Assembly (NCBI GenBank): GCA_021813325.1
Contig: JAKALA010000005.1
Span: 78,298 to 142,297, forward strand
Length of the DNA stretch: 64,000 bases
Direction: 5' to 3'
From: a bacterium
GTDB lineage: Bacteria > Verrucomicrobiota > Verrucomicrobiia > Limisphaerales > UBA11358
Shown: positions 53,461-63,213 of the stretch, piece by piece
How positions within the stretch are numbered: position 1 is the first letter of the stretch
Layout: every line of letters begins with the position of its first letter
Notes under the pieces: generated by a model
What the model saw: the letters and a program-made list of their open reading frames with translations, nothing else
The model's database searches: none
What the model was told of the DNA's origin: nothing
Translations under genes and position numbers: made by a program

Positions 53461-54744
53461 ATGAGTTACGCTGAGGCCATTCAATTTCTTTACCGCCTCC
53501 AGATGTTCGGGGCGCACTTCGGGCTGGAGCATGCCTTCCGCCTTTCCCGGCTGATGGGTTGTCCACACGCGCGGCTTCGCTTCATTCATGTGGCCGGGAC
53601 CAATGGCAAAGGTTCCACCTGCGCCATGCTGGAGAGCATTTACCGCCAAGCCGGTTTGCGCGTTGGCCTGTTCACTTCGCCCCACCTGGTGTCTTTCCGT
53701 GAACGCCTTCAGGTCAACCGGCAAATGATTTCCGAAGCCGATGCGGCGCGTCTGGTGGCCAAAATCCGGGAGGTGAATCAAGATCATGAAACCACCCTGT
53801 TTGAGTTTGCCACAGTGATGGCGCTGGTGTATTTCGCCGAACAGCACTGTGATTTGGTGATCTGGGAAACCGGTTTGGGCGGGCGCTTGGATGCCACCAA
53901 TATCGTGACGCCGCTGGCCAGTGTGATTACCAACATCGCGTTTGATCACCAGCAATGGCTGGGCGAGACACTGGCAAAAATCGCGGCGGAAAAGGCGGGC
54001 ATCATCAAGCCCGGTGTGCCGGTGGTTACCGCCGTGGAGGCACCAGATGCGGTGGCCGTGATTCAGGCGATGGCTCAACAAGGAAATTCGCCGTTGACCC
54101 AGTCCTCCCTGGCTTCGCTTCCATCCGATCTGGCCTCACTCGATTTGCCGTTGCCCGGGGCGCATCAGCGGCAGAATGCGGCTTTGGCCGGCGCCACGGT
54201 CAAAATCTTGCTGGATCAAATTCCCGTGACGAACGAACAATTGCGCGAAGGATTGTTGCAAGTGCATTGGCCGGGGCGGTTGCAACTCATTCATTTGCCC
54301 GGTGGCCGGCGGTTTTTGCTGGATGGCGCCCACAATCCCGCCGGGGCTAAAACCTTGGCCGACACCTTGAAACAGCAGTTTAAAGACGCCCAACCAGTCC
54401 TCATTTTTGGCGCTTTGATGGACAAAAACTGGCGGGCGATTTGCGACACTTTGGCGCCGCTGGCAAAAAAAGTCCTGACGGTGCCGGTCGCCAGCAAACG
54501 CACGGCGGACCCGGGCGAACTGGCCGGAGTTTTTAGAAGTGCCAACCCGCAGGTCGCTGCAACTGCCGTGGAAAACTTGGCGGTCGCGGTAAACGTCTGT
54601 AAAAACGAGCCTTTGGTGGTGGTCACCGGCTCGTTGTATTTGATCGGCGAAGCCTTGGAGCTGCTCGGGCAAATGCCGGCGGACGCGGCCGGCCGGGATT
54701 TGAACGAGTGGAAAATTGCCGAAAACCGCACGATTAGAACCTGA
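53461..54744 (+). CDS. folC: Folylpolyglutamate / dihydrofolate synthase
   Basis: The 427-residue Mur-ligase-family protein has the P-loop VAGTNGKGSTCAM (residues 44-56), LFTSPHLVSFRERLQVN, WETGLGGRLDATNIV and LLDGAHNPAGAKTLA. It adds glutamate to folates; whether it also has dihydrofolate synthase activity cannot be decided here. A ribosome-binding GGAGG lies just before the ATG. Confidence 0.95.
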   Translation: MSYAEAIQFLYRLQMFGAHFGLEHAFRLSRLMGCPHARLRFIHVAGTNGKGSTCAMLESIYRQAGLRVGLFTSPHLVSFRERLQVNRQMISEADAARLVAKIREVNQDHETTLFEFATVMALVYFAEQHCDLVIWETGLGGRLDATNIVTPLASVITNIAFDHQQWLGETLAKIAAEKAGIIKPGVPVVTAVEAPDAVAVIQAMAQQGNSPLTQSSLASLPSDLASLDLPLPGAHQRQNAALAGATVKILLDQIPVTNEQLREGLLQVHWPGRLQLIHLPGGRRFLLDGAHNPAGAKTLADTLKQQFKDAQPVLIFGALMDKNWRAICDTLAPLAKKVLTVPVASKRTADPGELAGVFRSANPQVAATAVENLAVAVNVCKNEPLVVVTGSLYLIGEALELLGQMPADAAGRDLNEWKIAENRTIRT

Positions 54745-54784
54745 TACAATAACTTCAAGCGGTCCTTATTTCTGAGCTGGCGCG

Positions 54785-54813
54785 TTGACGCATGGCTGAT
54801 TCATAACTACTAT
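54785..54813 (+). promoter_or_regulatory. Candidate promoter of the sdh operon
   Basis: TTGACG (54785-54790), a 17-base spacer and TACTAT (54808-54813) fit a sigma70-type promoter. The sdhC ATG is only 10 bases after the -10 box, so the message would have a very short or no leader. The assignment is by pattern only. Confidence 0.35.
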
Positions 54814-54823
54814 TAGCCGCGTT

Positions 54824-55663
54824 ATGGATTACGCCGACTCCCTGCCAAAGCAACGTGGCTTTGGTAAAACGACTCGTCCCGATGCTTGGTGGCTTCAACC
54901 GCTGGCAGTTTTTCTAGGATTCTCCGCCTTCATCGTCTATTCCACCTGGGTGGCATTCCTGGGCGTGAGCGACGCGCACAATCACACGTGCAGTTATTTA
55001 TTCACTGGCGGGGGCGCGAATTATCTCTCGCCGTTTTATTCGCCGGAACTCTGGGGCACCTCTGGCCACGCGATTTTTGGCACGATTCCGTCGTGGTGGC
55101 CGGGTTGGCTGCCGTTTTCGCCAGCCTTCCTGATCTTGTGGGCGCCGGCCGGCTTCCGCTTCACCTGCTACTATTATCGCGGTGCTTACTACAAGGCATT
55201 TTGGGCCGACCCAATTAATTGCGCCGTTGGCGAACCGCGCAAAACCTACCTGGGCGAGCGTTATTTTCCATTGATCCTCCAGAATATCCACCGCTATATG
55301 TTTTACGTCGCGGCGATTTTCATCGTGATTCTTTCCTACGATGCATGGGAGGCCATGTGGTATAAGGACGCGCTGACGGGCAAGGAGCACTTCGGCATCG
55401 GCCTGGGAACGGTGGTCATGATTCTGAACGCGGTGTTTCTGGGGCTTTACACCTTTGGCTGCCACTCGCTGCGGCATTTGATCGGCGGTTTTTTGGATTC
55501 CAAATCCAAGGCACCTACCTGCGGCAAGGCATACAACTGTGTGAGCTGTTTGAATCGCAAGCACATGATGTGGGCGTGGGTCAGCCTGTTCTGGGTTGGT
55601 TTCACCGACGTTTATATCCGCTTCCTGGCGTCGCACATTGACGTGGTATTCTTCAAAATTTAA
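54824..55663 (+). CDS. sdhC: Succinate dehydrogenase cytochrome b-type membrane subunit
   Basis: The 279-residue protein has about five membrane segments and several His residues (GHAIFGTIP, QNIHRYMFYV, GCHSLRHLIGG) that could bind haem. It precedes sdhA and sdhB and no separate sdhD is present, so a single-subunit anchor is likely. It transfers electrons from the iron-sulfur subunit to quinone. The sequence is long for the family. Confidence 0.85.
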   Translation: MDYADSLPKQRGFGKTTRPDAWWLQPLAVFLGFSAFIVYSTWVAFLGVSDAHNHTCSYLFTGGGANYLSPFYSPELWGTSGHAIFGTIPSWWPGWLPFSPAFLILWAPAGFRFTCYYYRGAYYKAFWADPINCAVGEPRKTYLGERYFPLILQNIHRYMFYVAAIFIVILSYDAWEAMWYKDALTGKEHFGIGLGTVVMILNAVFLGLYTFGCHSLRHLIGGFLDSKSKAPTCGKAYNCVSCLNRKHMMWAWVSLFWVGFTDVYIRFLASHIDVVFFKI

Positions 55664-55684
55664 ACCCCCAACTGAATTTTTCCT

Positions 55685-57505
55685 GTGGCTACCAACTACG
55701 AAACTTTTGAATACGACGTCCTGATCATCGGCGCGGGCGGCGCGGGTCTTCGCGCGGCCATTGAAGCCTCGGCGGCGGGTGTCAAAACCGGCCTCATCTG
55801 CAAATCGCTCCTCGGCAAGGCGCACACGGTGATGGCCGAAGGCGGCATGGCGGCAGCCATGGGCAATGTGGACGAGCGCGACAACTGGAAAGTGCATTTC
55901 GCCGACACCATGCGCGGCGGCCAATACGTCAACAACTGGCGCATGGCCGAACTCCACGCCAAGGAATCTCCGGCGCGCGTGCATGAGCTGGAGGCTTGGG
56001 GCGCGGTGTTTGACCGCACCAAGGATGGCAAGATTCTCCAACGCAATTTCGGTGGCCATCGTTATCCGCGCCTCGCCCACGTCGGCGACCGCACCGGTCT
56101 CGAATTGATCCGCACGTTGCAGGACCACGGCATCCACCAAGGCATCACGGTTCACATGGAATGGACCATTGTGACGCTGCTCAAGAATGGCGACCGCGTG
56201 GTTGGCGCGTTTGGTTATGACCGCGAACGCGGCCGCTTCAAAGTTTTCAAGGCCAAATCGATCGTGCTGGCTTCCGGAGGTTTGGGCCGCGCCTACAAGA
56301 TTACTTCCAATTCCTGGGAAGGCACCGGCGACGGTCATTCACTCGCGTATCATGCGGGCGCGGAATTGTTGGACATGGAATTCATTCAGTTCCACCCCAC
56401 CGGCATGGTCTGGCCGCCCAGCGTGCGCGGCATTCTGGTGACCGAAGGCGTGCGTGGCGAAGGCGGTGTTTTGAAGAATAACCAGGGCAAGCGCTTCATG
56501 TTCGACGACATTCCGGACAATTATAAGCCGCAGACCTCGACCGATCCCGAAGAAGGCTGGCGCTATGTGTGCGGCGATAAAAACGCCAAGCGCCCGCCGG
56601 AGTTGCTCACGCGCGACCACGTGGCCCGCTGCATCATGCGCGAGGTCAAAGAAGGCCGCGGCAGCCCGCATGGCGGCGTGTTCCTCGACATCGCGTGGAT
56701 CAAGGAAAAGATTCCGAACGCGGCCGAGCACATTAAAAAGAAATTGCCCTCGATGTATCACCAGTTCATGCAGCTGGCGAACCTCGACATCACCAAGGAA
56801 CCGATGGAAATCGGCCCGACCACGCATTACGCCATGGGCGGCGTGCGTGTGGACGGTGACACCCAGATGACCACGGTGCCCGGTCTGTTCGCCGCCGGCG
56901 AATGCGCCGCCGGTCTGCACGGGGCGAACCGCCTCGGCGGCAACTCGCTTTCGGACTTGATTGTGTTTGGCAAGCGCGCCGGCGAATTCGCTGCGAAATA
57001 TGCCAAGGAACATGGTGCCGGCAACATCACCGATGAACAGATCGAAGCCGCCGCCCGCGAGGCGCTGGCCTCGTTCGATCACGCCGACACCGGCGAAAGC
57101 CCGTATCACGTCCAACGCGATTTGCAGGAGATGATGCAGGAGCTGGTTGGCATTGTGCGCAAGCAGGACGAGATGGAACGCGCCATCAATGGCATTGATA
57201 AACTTCGGGAGCGTGCCACCAAGGTCGGCGTGCAAAGCAACCGCGAATACAATCCCGGCTGGCACACCGCGCTGGACCTCAAACATCTGCTCACCATTTC
57301 CGAAGCCATCACGCGTTCGGCCATGGATCGCAAGGAAAGCCGCGGCGGACATTTCCGCGAAGATTTCCCGAATAAAGATCCCGAGGCGCAGAAATACAAC
57401 ACCGTGGTCTGGAAAGGCCAGGACGGTCAAATGCAATTGCGTCGCCAGCCGATCCCGGAAATGCCGGCGGAATTGAAACAAATCATCGAGGAGATGAAAG
57501 GTTAA
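55685..57505 (+). CDS. sdhA: Succinate dehydrogenase flavoprotein subunit
   Basis: The 606-residue protein starts with GTG, 21 bases after sdhC. FAD-binding motif LIIGAGGAGLRAAIEA (13-28), covalent FAD site His47 in GKAHTVMAEGG, FHPTGMVWPP and the catalytic Arg region GVRGEGGVLKN are visible. It ends with a normal C-terminal domain. It oxidises succinate to fumarate in the TCA cycle; the three-gene order also exists in fumarate reductases. Confidence 0.97.
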   Translation: MATNYETFEYDVLIIGAGGAGLRAAIEASAAGVKTGLICKSLLGKAHTVMAEGGMAAAMGNVDERDNWKVHFADTMRGGQYVNNWRMAELHAKESPARVHELEAWGAVFDRTKDGKILQRNFGGHRYPRLAHVGDRTGLELIRTLQDHGIHQGITVHMEWTIVTLLKNGDRVVGAFGYDRERGRFKVFKAKSIVLASGGLGRAYKITSNSWEGTGDGHSLAYHAGAELLDMEFIQFHPTGMVWPPSVRGILVTEGVRGEGGVLKNNQGKRFMFDDIPDNYKPQTSTDPEEGWRYVCGDKNAKRPPELLTRDHVARCIMREVKEGRGSPHGGVFLDIAWIKEKIPNAAEHIKKKLPSMYHQFMQLANLDITKEPMEIGPTTHYAMGGVRVDGDTQMTTVPGLFAAGECAAGLHGANRLGGNSLSDLIVFGKRAGEFAAKYAKEHGAGNITDEQIEAAAREALASFDHADTGESPYHVQRDLQEMMQELVGIVRKQDEMERAINGIDKLRERATKVGVQSNREYNPGWHTALDLKHLLTISEAITRSAMDRKESRGGHFREDFPNKDPEAQKYNTVVWKGQDGQMQLRRQPIPEMPAELKQIIEEMKG

Positions 57506-57529
57506 GCCAAATCAAGAAAGACTTAAGCG

Positions 57530-58282
57530 ATGAACAAAACAGCTACTTTCAGAATCTGGCGCACGGACGGCAAGGGCGGCGGCAAGTTCGTGGACTATCA
57601 GACCGAGGTTTCCGAGGGCATGGTTGTTCTCGACGTCGTCCACAAGATTCAGGCGGAACAGGCCAATGACCTGGCCGTTCGCTGGAATTGCAAGGCGGGC
57701 AAATGCGGTTCCTGTTCGGCGGAAGTCAACGGCGTGCCGCGCCTGATGTGCATGACGCGTCTGGACATGATTCCGATCGACAAGCCGGTGACCATCGAGC
57801 CGATGCGGGCGTTCCCCAGCATCCGCGATTTGACCACCGATGTTTCTTGGAACTTCCGCGTGAAGCAGAAGATCAAAAAGTTCAATCCGCGCAAGCCCGA
57901 TGCCGAGGATGGCACCTGGCGCATGCAGCAGGAAGACGTGGACCGCGTGCAGGAATTTCGCAAGTGCATCGAATGCTTCCTCTGCCAGGACGTCTGCCAC
58001 GTCACGCGCGACCACCACAAGCATGACGAGTTTATCGGCCCGCGCTTCTTTGTTTACACGGCGGCGTTGGAAATGCATCCGCTGGATACCGAGGACCGTT
58101 TGGCCGAACTCAAACAAGCCTACGGTATTGGTTTCTGCAACATCACCAAATGCTGCACCAAGGTGTGTCCCGAACACATCGCTATCACAGATAACGCCAT
58201 TATCCCGCTCAAGGAACGCGTGGTGGACGAGTTCTACGATCCGTTCGCGTGGCTCTGGAAGAAAATCCGTCCCAAGGGCTGA
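57530..58282 (+). CDS. sdhB: Succinate dehydrogenase iron-sulfur subunit
   Basis: The 250-residue protein carries the [2Fe-2S] ligands (CKAGKCGSCSAEVNG plus LMC), the [4Fe-4S] site (CIECFLCQDVCHV) and the [3Fe-4S] site (CNITKCCTKVCPEH). It passes electrons from FAD to the membrane subunit. It is the last gene of the operon and is followed by a clear terminator. Confidence 0.97.
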   Translation: MNKTATFRIWRTDGKGGGKFVDYQTEVSEGMVVLDVVHKIQAEQANDLAVRWNCKAGKCGSCSAEVNGVPRLMCMTRLDMIPIDKPVTIEPMRAFPSIRDLTTDVSWNFRVKQKIKKFNPRKPDAEDGTWRMQQEDVDRVQEFRKCIECFLCQDVCHVTRDHHKHDEFIGPRFFVYTAALEMHPLDTEDRLAELKQAYGIGFCNITKCCTKVCPEHIAITDNAIIPLKERVVDEFYDPFAWLWKKIRPKG

Positions 58283-58302
58283 TCCCTTTTCATGGCATCT
58301 TC

Positions 58303-58342
58303 AAAACTCCTGTTGTTTTTGGACGACAGGAGTTTTTGTTTT
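58303..58342 (+). terminator. Rho-independent terminator after sdhB
   Basis: AAAACTCCTGT (58303-58313) pairs perfectly with ACAGGAGTTTT (58326-58336) around a 12-base loop, followed by T-rich sequence. It ends the sdh operon and may also act on the convergent OmpA-like gene. Confidence 0.85.
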
Positions 58343-58374
58343 GCAGGAAATGCCGGGCGGCCGGGCCGCTTTGA

Positions 58375-59226
58375 TCATTGTGGCGGCAAATCGGTGGTGT
58401 TGGTGGCAGGGGTGTTCGTATCTGGCACTGCGGCTGCTGGTTTTTGTGCCATGGGCGACACGTCGGATCCCGCCAGTTCATCGGGCAAAATGGTGATGGC
58501 AATCCGGCGATTCTTGGCGCGACCTTCGGGTGTTGAGTTGTCGGCGATGGGCCGGAATTCGCCGTAGCCCACAGCTCCGACGCGACGGGGATCAACGCCC
58601 GCCTGTTCGGTCAGGTAATGAACGGCGGATAATGCCCGGGCGGTGGAAAGTTCCCAATTGCTCGCAAAACGACTGTGGGCGCCGGGCCGGATCGGGACGT
58701 TGTCCGTGTGGCCAATCACATGAATTTTGATTTCCGGATGTTTTGTGAGAATGGCCGCGATCTTTTGCATCACGGCCTGGCCGGCTGGTTTTAGCACCGC
58801 CTCGCCGGAATCGAACAAGACCCGGTCAAGAATGTTCACGGTTAACTTGCCTTGCAGTTGGGAAATGGTGACATCTTTGGACTCCAGGTTCGCCCGCATT
58901 TCATTTTCTAACCCCTTGGCCATTTGCGCGGCGGTTTCCTTGTCCTTTTCCAAATCGGCAATCTGAGATTGCAGGCTGGCGATCAGGTCTTGATTGGTCT
59001 GGTTTTCCGCGAGAGCATTGGCGAGATCGTCGCGGGTCCGATCAAGTTTGGTTTGCAGCGCGTCAATTTTCCGCTGCTCGTTGTTCCGGACCGAAAGCCA
59101 GAACATCAGGAATAACAAGGCGGTCATGGTCATGACGATCGCCACCGCCCAAGCCCAGGCCGCCGCCGAAGGAAAGTTCCTCGTTTTGGTCACGTGTTCG
59201 GTAAATGGTCGCGCGCTGTCGCTCAT
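58375..59226 (-). CDS. OmpA/MotB-domain envelope protein
   Basis: From the ATG at 59226 the protein has 283 residues. One membrane segment (AWAVAIVMTMTALLFLMFWL), a long coiled coil (about 50-125) and an OmpA-like peptidoglycan-binding domain (VLFDSGEAVLKPAGQAVM; IHVIGHTDNVPI; NWELSTARA; GYGEFRP; NRRIAITI) are present. It resembles MotB-like or TolR/OmpA linkers. No MotA partner is adjacent, so it is probably not a motor stator. The last 45 residues are Pro/Thr rich. Confidence 0.9.
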   Translation of the reverse strand: MSDSARPFTEHVTKTRNFPSAAAWAWAVAIVMTMTALLFLMFWLSVRNNEQRKIDALQTKLDRTRDDLANALAENQTNQDLIASLQSQIADLEKDKETAAQMAKGLENEMRANLESKDVTISQLQGKLTVNILDRVLFDSGEAVLKPAGQAVMQKIAAILTKHPEIKIHVIGHTDNVPIRPGAHSRFASNWELSTARALSAVHYLTEQAGVDPRRVGAVGYGEFRPIADNSTPEGRAKNRRIAITILPDELAGSDVSPMAQKPAAAVPDTNTPATNTTDLPPQ

Positions 59227-59364
59227 GTGCAAGCCAGCCGGATTTAAACAAATGGGCGTTCCCACCGCGAGTGATTTTGCGTCGCCCGGTGCGTTTCTGT
59301 CCGGGCGAGCAGAAGGCAATACTTTTTAAATTGATAAAAAAAGAGGCTTGGCTAATGTCTGGCC

Positions 59365-59811
59365 ATGTTCAAAAAACTGTTTGTTCCTTCAGACGATTCC
59401 GATTTGACCAGCATGGCATTGTTGGTGGCGCGGTTGTGGTTCGGGCTGGCGATGCTGTTTAATCACGGTCTCGACAAGCTGGCCCATTTCAAGGATTTGA
59501 TCGGGTCGTTTCAAGATCCGCTTGGGCTGGGAGCCGAAGCCAGCTTGGTTTTGGTCATTTTGGCCGAGGTTTTGGGATCGCTGCTGCTCACCGTCGGACT
59601 GTTCACCCGGATTGCAGCCGCCGTGCTGGTGATCGACATGTTTGTCGCCTTTCTCATGGTGCATAAAACCTCCATGGTGGCCGGCGGCGAGCTGGCCTTC
59701 ATGTATCTGGCCGGCTACGTCATTTTGGTGATCGCGGGTGGCGGTCTTTTCTCGCTTGATACCGTGGCATTTTCCAGCACGAATCGCGGGCGTATTCAAA
59801 AAAAGGATTAA
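59365..59811 (+). CDS. DoxX family membrane protein
   Basis: The 148-residue protein has four membrane segments (for example ALLVARLWFGLAMLF and AAAVLVIDMFVAFLMVH) and the DoxX features NHGLDKLAHF and VILAEVLGSLLLTVGLFTRI. DoxX proteins are small quinol-oxidase-associated or redox-related membrane proteins with mostly unclear roles. It stands alone, divergent from the OmpA-like gene. Confidence 0.88.
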   Translation: MFKKLFVPSDDSDLTSMALLVARLWFGLAMLFNHGLDKLAHFKDLIGSFQDPLGLGAEASLVLVILAEVLGSLLLTVGLFTRIAAAVLVIDMFVAFLMVHKTSMVAGGELAFMYLAGYVILVIAGGGLFSLDTVAFSSTNRGRIQKKD

Positions 59812-59836
59812 CCCGAACTTCGGAGTTCGGGGTTAA
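59808..59836. terminator. Hairpin between convergent doxX and E2 genes
   Basis: TTAACCCGAACT (59808-59819) pairs with AGTTCGGGGTTAA (59824-59836) with one bulged base around a 4-base loop; a T-run follows 16 bases later. It probably acts as a terminator for one or both converging transcripts. Confidence 0.65.
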
Positions 59837-59873
59837 CCGAGATTTGCTGTTTTTTGATTCGGAAACGCCCGGA

Positions 59874-61061
59874 TCACAATTTGTCCGGCTCGCGCATCAA
59901 GTTACCAATGCGCTGAAGCAACCGGCCGGCGGCGCCTCCATCCAATACACGATGATCGAAGCTTAACGTCAGATACGCTTCCAAAACCGGGACAAACTGG
60001 CCTTTCGCCTCGTCCCAATGGGGCATTCGCCGTCCCGCGCCCAATCCCAACACCAAGGTTTGCTCCGGCAACGGAATGGGCGTGGCCCAGATCAGGCCAA
60101 AGGTGCCGAAATTGGTCACAGTGGCCACGGAACCACCGGTGGCATCCGCGGGAAGTTTTCGCTGGCGCGCCAGTTCCACAAGTTCGTTGTAACGGGTGGT
60201 CAGTTCCTTCAACGGTTTTTTATCGGCTCCGCGCAAAACCGGCACCAGCACACCGTCTTCGGCTTCCACGGCGAAACCGACGTCGATCGAGGAGGGATGA
60301 ACAATATTGCAGCCCACCAGGCGGCCGGCGACGGCGCTGTTTTCTGCAAGCGCCATGGCCAAAGCCCGCAACGCATACAGCGCGGGTCCCGGCTTCGGAT
60401 CGCATTTTTTGCGATGCGCCAGCAGGTCATCCAAAATCACCGGCAAACCCACCGTTGCCAGCGGACGCGTCCAACTGCGGCGCATGGCATCGGCCACCGC
60501 CACCCGCATGGAGGAGGCCTTGGTCAACTTGTGTTGATCCAGTTGCACCATGAATTTCTCGAAATCTTCCACGGTGACGCGTCCCGCCGCGCCGCTGCCG
60601 GCGATGCCGGCCAGGTCGGCGGCGCTCAAGCCGAGTTCGAGCATCCGCGCTTTAAGGCGGGGAGAAATGTAGCTGGCTCCGGTTGCGTTTGCCGGCACGG
60701 GCAAACCGCGAACGGTGGGTTCCACGCGTGAGCCGCTGCTTTTTTGGGGGGCGGCAGTTTCGGCCTCGGATGTTTTGGAGGGTGGAGCCGCGTCCAATCC
60801 AAACCGCGCGGCTTCCTCGCTGGTGGTTTCGATTTGCCCCAGAACATCGCCTACGGCGTAACTTTCATTCAACTGGGCGGAAAAACTTTTAATGCTGCCA
60901 CCGCACGGCGCGGTCACCGTCATGCTGGCTTTGTTGGTTTCCACCTCGATCACATCCTGCCCCCCTTCGACGGCGTCGCCCGGCTTGACCAGGAAATTTA
61001 CGATGGCGGCTTCGGCGATGGATTCGCCCAGTTGCGGCATGATGATGGGAATGGAGGGCAT
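59874..61061 (-). CDS. 2-oxoacid dehydrogenase E2 (dihydrolipoyl acyltransferase)
   Basis: The 395-residue protein has one lipoyl domain with Lys44 in VETNKASMTV, a Pro/Ala-rich linker, an E3-binding domain (ISPRLKARMLELGLSAADLA) and the catalytic domain with His370 and Asp374 in SFDHRVLDGG. It transfers the acyl group to CoA. The operon order E1alpha-E1beta-E2 fits pyruvate, acetoin or branched-chain complexes, and the substrate is not decided by the sequence. No E3 gene is nearby. Confidence 0.92.
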   Translation of the reverse strand: MPSIPIIMPQLGESIAEAAIVNFLVKPGDAVEGGQDVIEVETNKASMTVTAPCGGSIKSFSAQLNESYAVGDVLGQIETTSEEAARFGLDAAPPSKTSEAETAAPQKSSGSRVEPTVRGLPVPANATGASYISPRLKARMLELGLSAADLAGIAGSGAAGRVTVEDFEKFMVQLDQHKLTKASSMRVAVADAMRRSWTRPLATVGLPVILDDLLAHRKKCDPKPGPALYALRALAMALAENSAVAGRLVGCNIVHPSSIDVGFAVEAEDGVLVPVLRGADKKPLKELTTRYNELVELARQRKLPADATGGSVATVTNFGTFGLIWATPIPLPEQTLVLGLGAGRRMPHWDEAKGQFVPVLEAYLTLSFDHRVLDGGAAGRLLQRIGNLMREPDKL

Positions 61062-61163
61062 GGCGGAAATTAAAATTGGAGGGTTTGCAATGCCAGCGCG
61101 ACCGGCTGGGGCATGGCGCTGGGAGTTTCCGGATAAAATGCTGGATCGGCGGATTTCATGGTT

Positions 61164-62132
61164 TTATTGGCGCAACAAATTGCGGGCCGCAGCGGCAATG
61201 CTATGGGCGGTGGGCCGGTGAGCCGCCCACAAGTTGGGATGGTAGGGAACCGGCGTATCCTTCGCATTCAAACGTTGCGGCGGGGCGTCCAATAGCCCGT
61301 AACCTTCGCTGGTGACCCGGGCGATGACCTCGGCGGTAACCCCGCCCCAGGGCCAGGCTTCGCCGACGCAGAGCAGCCGACCGGTGCGCGCCACGCTGGC
61401 CACGATGGTGTCGGTGTCCAGCGGTTTAACGGATCGCAAATCGACAATTTCGATTTCCCAACCTTCGGTGGCCAGTTCCGTGGCGGCGACCAAGGCCTCA
61501 TGCACCATGGCGCTGTAGGTCACAACGGTCAGATCGCGGCCTTCCCGGGCGATGCGGGCTTTGCCGATGGGCAGGGCTTCGCTCGGCAGTTTTTCGGCCT
61601 TCAAATGGTAGTAGAGCAATTTGTGTTCGCAGAAGATGACCGGATCATTGATGGCCACCGCCGAAAGCAGCATGGAATAGGCGTCTTCCACGGTCGCGGG
61701 CGTCAAGACCACCAATCCCGGATAATGGGCGTAAATGGCTTCAAGGCATTGGCTGTGGAACGGGCCGCTGCCGGAGGTGCCGCCGAAGGGCAGGCGCACC
61801 GTGATGGGGCAGGAAACCTTCGTGCGCCAAAACAGGGTGGAAGCCTGGTTCACGATCTGATTGAACCCCACGGTGGAGAAATCGGCGAACTGCATTTCGA
61901 TGATCGGCCGCATGCCTTCAATGGCCGCGCCGACGGCAAGCCCGACCATGGCGTCCTCGCTGATGGGCGAATCCAATACGCGTCCGGGAAATTCCTTGGC
62001 CAGATTTTTAGTGGCTTTGAAGGCGCCGCCGAAAGCCCCGACGTCCTGGCCGTAAATGAAAACTCGCGGATCGTCGCGCAGCGCGTGGGCCTGGGCTTCG
62101 CGAATGGCTTCGAGATAGGTGATGCTGCTCAT
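61164..62132 (-). CDS. 2-oxoacid dehydrogenase E1 component, beta subunit
   Basis: The 322-residue protein has the transketolase-like pyrimidine domain (YLEAIREAQAHALRDDPRVF, EFPGRVLDSPISEDAMVGLA, EMQFADF) and the C-terminal domain (IEIVDLRSVKPLDTDTIVAS; GEAWPWGGVTAEV). It forms the heterotetrameric E1 with the alpha subunit. It starts 14 bases after the E1alpha stop. Confidence 0.95.
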   Translation of the reverse strand: MSSITYLEAIREAQAHALRDDPRVFIYGQDVGAFGGAFKATKNLAKEFPGRVLDSPISEDAMVGLAVGAAIEGMRPIIEMQFADFSTVGFNQIVNQASTLFWRTKVSCPITVRLPFGGTSGSGPFHSQCLEAIYAHYPGLVVLTPATVEDAYSMLLSAVAINDPVIFCEHKLLYYHLKAEKLPSEALPIGKARIAREGRDLTVVTYSAMVHEALVAATELATEGWEIEIVDLRSVKPLDTDTIVASVARTGRLLCVGEAWPWGGVTAEVIARVTSEGYGLLDAPPQRLNAKDTPVPYHPNLWAAHRPTAHSIAAAARNLLRQ

Positions 62133-62146
62133 TGCACAGATGAAAA

Positions 62147-63175
62147 TTATTCGTAACCCTCGACGAGATGTTCCGTGGCAAGCGCGCTCCAGTCCTCGGT
62201 GAAAGGATCTGGCGTTGGTTCGCGCTGAACCTGGGCCACCGCATCTTCAATCTCGCGGATGGCTTCACCGCGCCAGGCGGCGATTTGGGCGGTGTTGGTG
62301 AAGTGCTTTGCCAGCAGAAATTTTTCGGCCAGTTTCAGGCAATCGCGCCCGAGCGGAGAGTTTTTCAGCTCGGGAACAATGTAGCCGGCGTCGTCGTGTT
62401 CGCCATGGCCGCAGAGGCGGAGCAGGCTGGCCACGATCAATTGCGGCCCGTGGCCGGCGCGCGCCCGGCCAACCGCTCTGCCCACGACTTCCAGACAGGC
62501 GGATAAATCATTGCCGACGACGGGGTGGGCCTCAATGCCATAACCAGCCGCTTTGGCGCTTAAATCCGCACAGGCAAATTGGCGGTCATTGGGCGTGGAA
62601 TAGGCATATTGATTGTTGGCCACCACCAGCACGAGCGGCAATTTTTCCACCGCGGCCTGGTTGAGCGCTTCATGAAAAGAGCCGGTGGATGTGGCGCCTT
62701 CACCTAGACAGGCCACGCCCACCATGCCGGAACTCCCTTTCATGCGCCGGGCAAATAAAACTCCGTTGACCACCGAAACCATGGCCCCGAGGTGGCTGAT
62801 CATCGGCAGATAACCGGCTTGCGGCCGGCCGCGATGCACGTTGCCGTCGCGGCCGCGCATCGGCCCCAGCGCGGAGCCGAGGTAGGTGCGCACGGCGTCC
62901 ACAATGGTTTCCCCAAAAGCCAGGCGGCCGGCGGCATCGCGAATGAGCGGGGCAAAGACATCGGTTTCCTGGATGGAAACGCCGATGGCGGCGCTCAAAG
63001 CTTCCTGGCCGCGGCCCAGGAACACGCCTCCGTGAATCTTCCCTGCCCGGTAAAGGGCGGCAAATTTGTCGTCCAACAGCCGCGCCCGCAACATGAACCG
63101 ATAGGCTGCCAGCGGCAAATCAGGCGCGGCGCCGATCGGACTTTTTGCGTGGGGATGGGTGGCAGACTGCAACAT
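62147..63175 (-). CDS. 2-oxoacid dehydrogenase E1 component, alpha subunit
   Basis: The 342-residue protein has the thiamine diphosphate site (VACLGEGATSTGSFHEALN, then VVANNQYAYST) and the conserved AYRFMLRARLLDDKF start, GGVFLGRGQEALSAAIGV and GRDGNVHRG. It decarboxylates the 2-oxoacid. It is the first gene of the operon; its promoter must lie in the 175-base gap to the divergent kinase, where I see no clear consensus. Confidence 0.94.
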   Translation of the reverse strand: MLQSATHPHAKSPIGAAPDLPLAAYRFMLRARLLDDKFAALYRAGKIHGGVFLGRGQEALSAAIGVSIQETDVFAPLIRDAAGRLAFGETIVDAVRTYLGSALGPMRGRDGNVHRGRPQAGYLPMISHLGAMVSVVNGVLFARRMKGSSGMVGVACLGEGATSTGSFHEALNQAAVEKLPLVLVVANNQYAYSTPNDRQFACADLSAKAAGYGIEAHPVVGNDLSACLEVVGRAVGRARAGHGPQLIVASLLRLCGHGEHDDAGYIVPELKNSPLGRDCLKLAEKFLLAKHFTNTAQIAAWRGEAIREIEDAVAQVQREPTPDPFTEDWSALATEHLVEGYE

Positions 63176-63213
63176 GTTTTGAGTTTATCGCCGAAGCGTT
63201 TGGCCAGCAATAA

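Noticed and set aside
58375..59811. OmpA/MotB-like gene as part of a flagellar motor
   Set aside because: No motA or flagellar gene is nearby, and the divergent neighbour is DoxX.
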